Assembly: GCA_030141605.1 (NCBI GenBank)
Contig: JAQGDQ010000346.1
Span: 183,242 to 247,241, forward strand
Source: Tubiluchus corallicola
Taxonomy: Eukaryota; Priapulida; Priapulimorpha; Priapulimorphida; Tubiluchidae
Length of the DNA stretch: 64,000 bases
Direction: 5' to 3'
The notes beneath the pieces were generated by a model. It searched no databases and was not told the DNA's origin. It saw only the letters and a list, made by a program, of their open reading frames with translations. Positions within the stretch are counted from its first letter, which is position 1. Each line of letters opens with the position of its first letter. This document shows, in pieces, positions 12,253 to 21,100 of the stretch. The position numbers were made by a program, and so were the translations under genes.

Positions 12253-14831
12253 CTAATAACAGCATAACAAATCGTTAATGTTGATTTTAATACAGTAATA
12301 GCATTAAAGCAATTTTACGTAGCTGTAACCAATATTAAAAGTATGAAGGCACGTATAACATAAATAACTAGCGCAAGAAATCTCTGTGAAACTTAGTGTA
12401 ATTGCGAAAGTCGATAAAGTATGAGAATACAGCAAAATGATAAGCGTAATGATAATTTGTGCCATTATTTTGTTTAACAATACTACGCAACGCATGTCGT
12501 ACAATAAAACGATATTTTGCCTGTTAATTGCAATTGAGATGCTCTGGTTTGAACGCAGCCATTACAAAAGTATATGATTTGGGTACGATCATTTTGGGCA
12601 CCAGACACTTGGGCACTGGAACACTTGGGCACGAGACATTTGCGCACCAACAAAATTTAAATCACATAATCTTTTTATTTTTGTTTTTAACTTTTTAATG
12701 ACTGACTATAATTTCCTAACTCTCTCAATGTTTTTTTAAGAATCGTCGTTTCACTAAATTAAACAGATGCAATGCAATGTCAAATGACTTTGCACTTTCT
12801 GGTTTTCAGTATTTTTGTGTCTAGCTTTTAAAACGAACAAAGCAGAAGAAGACACCGCAAGTTTACATTAGCATTTTATTAAAATAGAATTGGAATTAGA
12901 ATAATTAATAAAATTAGAAACCGACCTAGAATGCGTTGTTTAGTTTTTTAGTTGCTTATTCTGCCTGTCAACTTGAAAACGACGTTAATTAGTAAGCTAA
13001 TGCTTATCAATTTCAAGACCAACAATAATTGTTGCTGGATCCCATGCGAAATGCATGATAATATTATGCGTTCGGCAAGAGTGTTTTTAGACACTTGCAC
13101 GCGTTAGATAATACTATACATGTAGTTGTTGACAGTTTTACATGATCGTTATCACGAAAATAATTATTTCTTTTCATACCAAAAGATTGTTTAAAAGAAG
13201 AAGATTACCATGTTTTAAAAGCAGCATGGTTATCGGGCAGTGGACGACGATTCCAAGAATAATTTTAGTATGTTAGGCAGCGCGATTTGCTGCGCAAAAC
13301 AGAAATAATATACACTTTCGTGATGCAGGCACATTGGTCATAATTTGTGCGTTGGCGCCTAAATGTCTCCTGCCCAAGTATCTGGCACCCAAACGGCCGT
13401 GCCCAATTTCCTCGCGTCCAAACTGCAGCGCCTAGATGTCCTGTCCCCCCCCCCCACATATAAGTCTATCGCGTCAACTTACACTTTTACACAATAGCAG
13501 ACGGTTCCTGTAGTTAATATAGCAACAACGATGACTACACCCATAACAACGATGATTACAACAGCAACGGTAGAACCAGTTTGTTTCTCGGTTACACAGA
13601 CGCTTGTCGTAGTATCTTCTATGCTTGTAGCTTTGAATTAAATCGAAATCAAGATTATATTTTAAATCATTTACATGGGAACTACAGAACCCCCTGAAGT
13701 GACAATTTAAAAAAAATTAAATTGTTTTGCGATATGCCGCAAAATTATTGTGACATCTTGCAAAACTGTATTACCGTCATGGCACTCGTTTAACCAGAAA
13801 TGGGATACGCTGGCGCGAGAACAAAGTAGTCCAGAAAGATTGCCACAGAGCCTTAGGAGCCCGTAACTTTAACCAAAATTTGAACAACGGTATTTTAGCA
13901 AACCGGAAACTAAGCAAAACAAAAGAAATTGTGAGCATGCCTATTATTAAAAGATATTATAGCTGTTAATTGTTACAGAAATTAGAAAAGTTCTGACAAA
14001 GACCAAATAGTTTACTAAATGATCCTATGGCGCACAAGTTACAGTGCGATTTCTCTTACAGTTGCATAGCGGAACTGTCTAGGGAGCGCACTGGCGAGGT
14101 ACAAGAAGAAAAGCGTGTGTGGGTAATGTAAGTTAAGGGTAATGATTATTTAGTTGGTCAGTTCATTAATCAATCGGTCGGTCGTTTGGTTGGTTATCTG
14201 GTATATGGTTGAACTATTGACTTATAACTGTTGATCATTTTGTTAGTTTCATTGTCTTTTTAGATAGTTGGTTGCCTAATTAGTTAACCAGCTGGTTTGT
14301 CACTCGGTTAGTCTGGTTGATCAGCAGTAAGTTAGTTTTCTAGTCGGTTTTGGATTTTCGTTTACTAAGTTGACCTGTTGGTCCACTAGTCGACTATTGA
14401 ATAAACCGGCTAATTTCTAATTTACTACGTATAACAAAATTATCTTCACCTGTAGTTATTCGTTCACATGAAAAAGTTGGTGTAACTGTGGAGCCTCTGA
14501 CGTTCAACCCCCAGTGGTCAGTATGATAACTAGCCAGACGTACTGTCACAACTCGACCCCGTTGTTCTACAAATTTCGCATTCCAAAAGTCGTCAAGATT
14601 TTTCTTATCTACATAAGACTTGCTATCTCCAAGAGTGAACGTTTCCAGCGAATTCGAAACCCAAGAACTTTGCCAAATGGTTATCGAGCACCCAGCAGCA
14701 AAAGCATTGTCCCAGCACTGAGTAACGTTAACGGTACATTTACCATAGCAGTTCGACGTAAAGCATGCTAAAGTCAGTATAACCACTGAAATTGTATGTC
14801 GCCTGCCCAACAATTTGTAGACAAGATACAT
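12042..14831 (-). CDS. Gene A: Kunitz-less, tail-truncated paralogue of gene B (3 exons)
   Basis: Exons 14831-14450, 13630-13483 and 12252-12042 join in frame (phases 1 and 2) to 246 residues ending at TAG 12042-12044. The order is signal peptide, four-Cys domain (about 88% identical to B), short stalk, transmembrane helix (about 148-175) and a 70-residue tail. There are no Kunitz exons between exon 1 and the membrane exon, and the direct join keeps phase. The B start codon aligns to TTG here and the B acceptor AG aligns to AC, so A would have to start at the in-frame ATG at 14829-14831 on an unspliced leader. The tail has a net 14-base deletion relative to B just before the stop. The gene may be an expressed decoy-like receptor or a young pseudogene. 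Extracellular and membrane exons are intact. Confidence 0.65.
12575..13455. mobile_element. Foldback-type DNA element with repetitive TIRs, gene A intron 2
   Basis: The left end repeats TTGGGCAC and GGAC/AGACA blocks (CACCAGACACTTGGGCACTG ... GAGACATTTGCGCACCAAC). The reverse complement of the right end has the same series (TTTGGGTGCCAGATACTTGG ... GAGACATTTAGGCGCCAAC). The interior is about 700 bp, AT-rich and noncoding. TIRs built of short subrepeats are typical of foldback or MuDR-like elements. No clean target duplication was identified, so the ends are approximate. Gene B has no counterpart. Confidence 0.65.
13483..13630 (-). CDS. Gene A exon 2: stalk and transmembrane helix
   Basis: Acceptor TTTAATTCAAAG precedes ATSIEDTTTSVCVTEKQ and a Val/Ile-rich helix ending CYCVKV. 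Donor GT|GTAAGT is identical to B. The stalk is six residues shorter than in B and has gained a Cys that could allow dimerisation. The exon is 148 nt, phase 1 in and phase 2 out. Confidence 0.8.
14150..14400. repeat. Degenerate GGTT/GGTC tetranucleotide tract, gene A intron 1
   Basis: Loose repeats of TTGGT, CGGTCGGTCG and AGTTGGT run up to TGACCTGTTGGTCCACTAGTCG. The matching tract in gene B intron 1 ends in the same sequence, so the array predates the duplication. Confidence 0.75.
14450..14831 (-). CDS. Gene A exon 1: signal peptide and four-Cys domain
   Basis: The exon opens MYLVYKLLGRR before the region aligned with B's signal peptide (CFTSNCYG). The domain keeps all cysteines of B. About twelve replacements separate the copies across 99 residues, four of them consecutive (KKNL in A, VNVT in B). 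NVT glycosylation lies at VNVTQC. Donor ACAG|GTGAAG is phase 1, as in B. Confidence 0.75.
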
Positions 14832-15076
14832 AATTCTACATTTAGCAAGTTAAAACGTGTTGTGTCCTCCCTTGAAGTGAGTTAAGGTCTAGGTTGCTCA
14901 TGCTTTTTCACAATGATAAGAAACCAATGAAAAATACTTTCATGAACACTTAGGATTTGGATCTAAGGAACTTACTCAGTCATGTTCTACCTTCGGTGGA
15001 GTTTCTAGAATTGGTTAGAGTGGAATGGATCACACAAGTTGCCATTATTGGAGTAATGTTTGTGTAGTAAGCCAGC

Positions 15077-15091
15077 TGACATCACTTCCGG
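15077..15091 (-). promoter_or_regulatory. Decayed CRE/ETS site upstream of gene A
   Basis: This is the homologue of the B site at the same place in the duplication. ETS is intact but the CRE core is TGACATCA instead of TGACGTCA (a CpG transition). It lies only about 250 bp from A's start codon because the intervening B-specific sequence is absent. Confidence 0.4.
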
Positions 15092-15282
15092 CGTCTACAT
15101 TTGTTCATTCTATTTAGTAAAGCCTTTTACATGACAAACGTATAGTTCAAAGCAATTACGATTTTTATTTCGGTATTGGGATGACCCGCATACATCGTAA
15201 TTAATCCAAAACAAACGATAGAATCCATTTAACAGTCTTTTCGCGGGTTTTTCTTTATAACATAAATGGTAAATGTATGATT

Positions 15283-15380
15283 CTTGATGACGGGAATAGC
15301 TTAGTGTCGCAGTGTATGCTTAGCGACCAAAATGAAGCAAGTCTGAGACTGGTCTGTGAAAGTATGGGTGGTCGTTAAGC
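15283..15380 (+). repeat. SINE-like segment shared with 63.3 kb
   Basis: GTATGCTTAGCGACCAAAAT followed by AAGCAA after one base recurs inverted at about 63335-63365. AATAGCTTAGTG just before it is A-box-like. The gene B upstream region keeps a diverged copy (CTTGATGATGATAATAG, GGTTCAATACTC), so insertion predates the duplication. Confidence 0.45.
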
Positions 15381-15499
15381 TCAGTACTTACTCTGGACGA
15401 TTTCTTTTATCATACTGATTCAGTTTTACCACACTAATTCTGGCCATAACTATCGCAAAATAAGTGAAACTCTTTTCAGAGCACTTAAATGCCCTTTTC

Positions 15500-17400
15500 T
15501 TATTAAATGGATGATAATTAAGTCTGCTGTTGCCTAGTTGGGTAAAAAGGCAGGTTGGTAAATGTGGAACAGGCCAATCGTGAGACTGCCATATACCCCA
15601 CATGGCTGTCTTTCACTTTTATAGTGTCCATTTACCAGTTGCGTTTTCTGTTGAGGTTTTATGGAACTAATTTTCACTCTCACAATTGGCGTGAAAAAAC
15701 AATCTCTCTGAGTTTAAAAATTCATAATAGCAGGGGAAAATATCAAAAAAAATAGTACAAATATCCCACTTTTGTTGTGCAGTTGAAACGTTATATCAAC
15801 AAGCATACAAAATTCTTTTTATTGTTGTGTATCTATGCCGAACTATCTTTTCTTTTCAGAAAAGTTAATTTAACGTCTATTGCGCGAACGTACAATACTT
15901 CATGCTTTGTAGTACATTTTTAATTGCAAAGCAGATTTCCTGAGACACTTATATAATAGTTTTGAAATCAGAGATAAAAAGGAGATTTGAAAAATTTCTT
16001 CTGCCTGCAGGGAAAAAAAGAGCATGATTACGCGTGGTTAAAATTGCGTTGACGTTCGTCGTTGCTGCTGCTTCTGTTGTTGCTAATGTTGTAGCTGTTG
16101 TTGATACTGTAGCTGTTATTGATGTTGTAATTTTTGTTGCACTACTGACTTAATTTACTCAAGAATTCAACGAATCAACAAAAATTTAATAAATAGTATT
16201 AAAACACAATTCTGATGTCAATTATAACAGCCATTCTTTTGTTTTTGCTGAAATATAAAGAGTCCATAAGTCTCCTTCCAATTGCTGTACACACGTTAGG
16301 CCGATTACATCCTGAAGGTCAACATCGTATTTACCGGAATCGTCAGATGATGTTTTTCTTTTGACCAACCATTTTTTGGTTGTCAACAGCTAAAGAATTT
16401 GGACTATAAATCACGTATCAAAAGCACCTTAGCGGCCATATCAACCTTTTTCACGTACTTCAGTGCATTTGTTGCAGTTCGTCAATGTCAGTATTGTCAC
16501 AAAATCAAGTTTCGAAAAGACCGTAATTATTGTAAGCTAGTAGTGGGTTAAGAAAATCTCGTCTCGAACCATAAAAGTTAAAGATATGAAAAAGCTCTGC
16601 TGAGATTTGCCATTTTAACATAAGGAATCGTTGAATGCCCTAGTAGTTTCAAAATAATTATTTTTATTTCTTACAGAAGCTTTCACCCTAGCGGGTTTTA
16701 TCAGCTGAATGTATTGTGCGGCTAACTTGATAGTATTCTTAGGTTAGCCGTAGAGTCCTATGCAGCTGACAATACAAGGGCTTTCAACGTTTTCTTCCAT
16801 AGAAGCTTAAACCAAACAGCTTGACTTTCCACAATTAGTATCATAGTATGGCTCCCATTTTGCCGTAGTTTCCCATTAACAAAATGGACACTTAATGCTG
16901 ATTTTGTCAGAATAAAAAAAATACAATGTTAACCAATTTCGCGAGTATACTTAATATACAAGGATCAGTAATGCATAGATGACACACCCTACCAACGAAA
17001 ACTTAATGATCTTCAGATGCTTAACGACGATGAAGATACAATAAAAAATACTAAATTTATTTATTTATTCATATTTTACACTCAAAATTAGGATAAAAAC
17101 AAAAAATCAGAGAAGCCATGTACAAATTTGCAGACGCACAATAAAAATTAGCAGTGATCAAACATAATAAATATATTACAGACATGTATTTGTTATAAAA
17201 ATGCCATAAACAAATAGCAAGTTGTTACTAATATTAAAATGACATTCGTGTATTGTATAATTAACAGTCTTTTAAAATCCGATTACCCATAATCGGATCT
17301 TGGAAGAAGCGTGATCTTTTTTAAACTTTACGCAGATCAGAAGTTCACACAAGCAATGATACGAATTAATTATTCACCATATTTAATGGGAAACACACCA
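15500..17400. other. Spacer between gene A upstream region and gene B 3' end
   Basis: Contains the triplet tract at 16.05 kb and, at 17056-17069 on the minus strand, overlapping AATAAA signals that could end the gene B transcript about 660 bp after its stop. Confidence 0.45.
16054..16140. repeat. Degenerate trinucleotide (GTT/GCT) tract
   Basis: GTTGCTGCTGCTTCTGTTGT and similar units continue for about 87 bp. Confidence 0.8.
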
Positions 17401-17727
17401 GCATCACTTCTACACTTCATAAAATAAGTGACCTTCGCTGCCCTTGAAAACCTATTTTCTAGGTATTTTAAATCCATGTTCAACATCAATATAAGTCAAC
17501 AATTACATAATTTTATACAGCCTAAAAGCAGTGCTTCTGAACTGACAGGAAGCATTTTTGTAGCAAACAATGCTTTCAGATTAGTACTTTTGTTGCTGAC
17601 CTCAATTATTACTTTCATAAACGAAAAAGACAAAAAATATATATACAAAAATAGTACAGTGTACAATTAAAAAATTATGAAATCAATATTTTTTCAAAAT
17701 AGAGCTTTTCCACAACAATATTTTGAG

Positions 17728-18103
17728 CTAAGAATCATGGGGTTTCTCTCCCAAGGCCGTGTACACATTCGGACCACTACTTTCCTGTACAACGTCGTAC
17801 TCACCAGAATCACCAGTTAGCGTCCTTTTAAGGTTTTCCTTTTGGGGCTCAACGACCAGTGACTTTGGAATGTGTTCACTAGATAAAGGTGGCGCTGACG
17901 CTACCACATCGGGTTTTCTGTCTAATTCTATTGGCACGTTAGCGTCAGTGTTTTTACCACCATTTTGTGTCACGTGTTTATATTCACTGTAGGCCAACTC
18001 TTCATAGACTGGAGGCGGCTCAGGAAGATCCCTTTCTTGAATTGTTGAGGAGTAAGTAACCGTTCCGCTTTCAGCGTGCATGATTGCACTTCGGCGAGGT
18101 TTT
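17728..18103 (-). CDS. Gene B exon 5: cytoplasmic tail with tyrosine motifs
   Basis: Acceptor TGTTGTTAATAG is followed by one base that completes a Val codon, then 124 codons and TAG. The tail holds YSST, LPEPPPVYEELAYSEY (a PPxY WW-binding site overlapping YxxL), SAPPLSSEH and a terminal Y453DVV-x8-Y465TAL. The spacing of the last pair matches the ITAM consensus YxxI/L-x6-8-YxxI/L except that Val replaces Ile/Leu in the first half. Paralogue A keeps the alignment but has Phe or His at the key tyrosines. Confidence 0.85.
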
Positions 18104-21100
18104 CTATTAACAACAAAGCAGTTAAAATTGATTTGAAGCAGTAATAACGTCAAGGCTACTTAACTAAGGCCAAATAATTAAGGTTTATTCGCATGACCAA
18201 TATCAGAAGCATTACGGCATGGATAACACTGATAACCAACGCAAAAATCTTTGTAATAAAAATGCATGGGTATCATTTTGCCAACAAAGGCTGATTTAAA
18301 CAGCAAAAGGCTAAGTGATATAAATGTAAAACTGGTAAAATTATAGCAATGAATTAATAGAAAAGCTTTGAAACGTCTAAAATAGTATCATTATTTTGTT
18401 TATCAATTGTCACAAACCCAAGTGGCATCCATAAGAGAAACCATCATTTGGATTTTTATTGATACACTCCACGTGATCGAAGATTTTTGAAAAGTTCAAA
18501 AAAATAGACTACATAAATTACCTTATACCCAATAAATTATAGCCGATGATGTAAAAATAAAGTTAATAATTTGAATATAATAACTTCTATTGATATCCAG
18601 AATTACACTGTAATTTAGAAAGCTGTGAAACAGTTAAAAATCAAGATAATGATTGCACCTTGGAATTTTTCACATTGAATGGAAATCTGCAAAGCAAATG
18701 CGTTTGCCCTAAAATAATTTTAATTCAATTTTATTCCTATTTTTATTCGAACTCGTTCGTAAATTAACTTTTACTTTAGTGTATTTTGTTTAGAAGTGAA
18801 AAAAACCAAAGGAGCAAAACGACTTGTGTACTTCATAGCACATTTTTTTTTTGTCTTTTATAGCTTCAACTCATCTTTGTGAGTTTGTTTTGGTTCAGTA
18901 GTAGAATTCTTGTCATTCGTATTGTCTGAACACTTAAGTCTTACCATTCACAAATTCCGTTACATTTCAGCAAATAAAAGTTCTTTTAAAAACACTATCC
19001 AACATTGATTCAACAAAAAAAATTCGGTTTAATGAAACGTTCTCGTGTAATTGAAATGCTCTTTTGTAAATGTAGCGATTACAAGTGTTTTATATCTGTA
19101 AACGTTGCCTTACAGGTATATTGCGTTTTGCAATCGTGGCATTGCAAGTATATTATGTAAACTTACACTTTCACACAGTAGTAGACGATCCCAATTGTCA
19201 ATATGGCAATAACAATGACAACACCCACAACAACAATGATTACAATGGCGATGGTAGTGATCGGTGCAGCAGATTGTGTATCGGTCACAGTTTCAACATA
19301 CACATGTGTCGTAGTATCTTCTTCGCTAAATGCTTTGAAAAAAATCGAGAATTATATTTTAAATCAATTGAATAAGAAGGCACTGCTCTACTGTAGCAGT
19401 CTACGTTACAATATTATAATAATCAGTTGTCTTCAATGTCAATTAGTTTATTCCAATTAATAACCTCAGATTTATTTATTCTATTCAGGTGACTGTTCGG
19501 TAAGACCTACTATCATTTGTTTTCTGAAAGCCTTAAACGAGCATAAAAATATCCCCAATAGAAACGGTTTCTTCTTGGAAGAATTTTACAGAAGAATTTG
19601 TAATTTGAAAACAGCGAAACAGATGAATGGCTTTTTAATTTGAAAACAGTGAAACAGGTAAATGGCCACTGGTTGGTGCACTTGAAGTTAAGCAATAGCA
19701 AATCTTCTCACTAAGTAAATGGTTGACCTTCTGGAGAAGCAGTCTGAGCGGCTTCATCTGCCATGGTTACCCGGTCATTTAAATTATGAAAAAACACATA
19801 AATGTGGTCAACATACACTTGCCTTTTTACTGCTTCATCTTTGATTATTATCTTTAATGAGTTACATTCTGACATTATTGTATGTCTTGCAGTTAAAACG
19901 TGGATTACCGGCTTGCATTGCCGAATTGGATAAAAAAGTCGCTCTGACAGTTCCATCTCGTCGAAGGGCAAAATACCTATTTCGTGCTAATAGAACCACT
20001 CCGACAGAAACAAAATGAACTATTTTAACAACAACTAAAAATCTTATTTGACACAAGCAATTACATGCACACCTGCACAAAAATCTTCGCACTTCTGCTT
20101 GGTGGGAAACTGATTATAAATCCCTGGACACCTGCCAAAACCGAACGGAATACATTCCTTGTTTTTCGGATCAAAATGCCAAGCAGTTGGGCTAGACACG
20201 AAACAGCTATTATCAGGTAAAGGTTCCTTGCAAACGCTTTTACCTGTAAAACATAAAGACATATTCGCCATCTCAGTTTTAATTTTTTTAAAATTTAAAA
20301 CTGACTGATGAGTTTTTTTTTGTTTTTTTTTATAGGGTAAGACATAAGATTTATCCTGACATTTTCTGTGGTCGGTAACCTTCTCCGCAGTTACTGACAT
20401 TTCCATATAAGGTGAAAGTTAAAGTAGAATATTTATTAGTACGTATCACTGACGTCTTGATAAAATTTCTAACCTAGATGGAGCCACTATAAGATCGGAT
20501 ATTCTAATACTGCTACTGCTGTAATTACTCACCTACACACGCTTGGTAACACTCTGCTTCGTTATCAAAATGTAACGTTCTCTCAGGACACAAGTCATTA
20601 TCGGGTACATATTCGACGCACTTTTTCTTGTCAATGTTGAAGTAGTAATATGAATCCTGGTAAGCCGACTGCTGATATGGCTGTTCATTGACAGAAGGCA
20701 AGCCATATTGGTGAATGGGAGATTTTCCAGTAGGTACGTAATATCCTCCCTTCCCAGAAGGCACAGCAGGCACGCCAAACACCGAATCTTTCACTCCCTC
20801 GTAACCAGATTGGCTGGTGTCACTTCCACTTTTAGTGCAGTGAGATGGTAATGGAGGATCAAAGCAACTATCTTTAAAATAAAAAAATTAGATTTTAACA
20901 TAGACGAATGGCAATAATGCTAGATTAGGAAGAAAGCTCTTAAATTATAGATAAGTTTCCTGTAAAAATAAACCAACAGTCTCATATATTTGCACGAAAA
21001 AATTGATTACATTGTATGTGAGTGTGTGAGCAAGGGAATATGTATGAGATTGAAAGTGTGAAAGTGTGTGCAGACATAACCGTTACCTGCCTTGCATGTC

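Noticed and set aside
13440-13456. Poly-C run as an assembly gap or telomeric sequence
   Set aside because: It lies at the right end of the foldback element and is a short homopolymer, not a telomere repeat. Its exact length may be a sequencing error.
14514-14771. Plus-strand frames opposite exon 1 of A (and 21870-22142 opposite B)
   Set aside because: Antisense shadows of the receptor exon, conserved only because the exon is.
19711-19971. 86-codon minus-strand frame between Kunitz exon 3 and the membrane exon of B
   Set aside because: Considered as an extra exon, but no phase-1 to phase-1 acceptor/donor pair keeps the frame, and the direct join already works.
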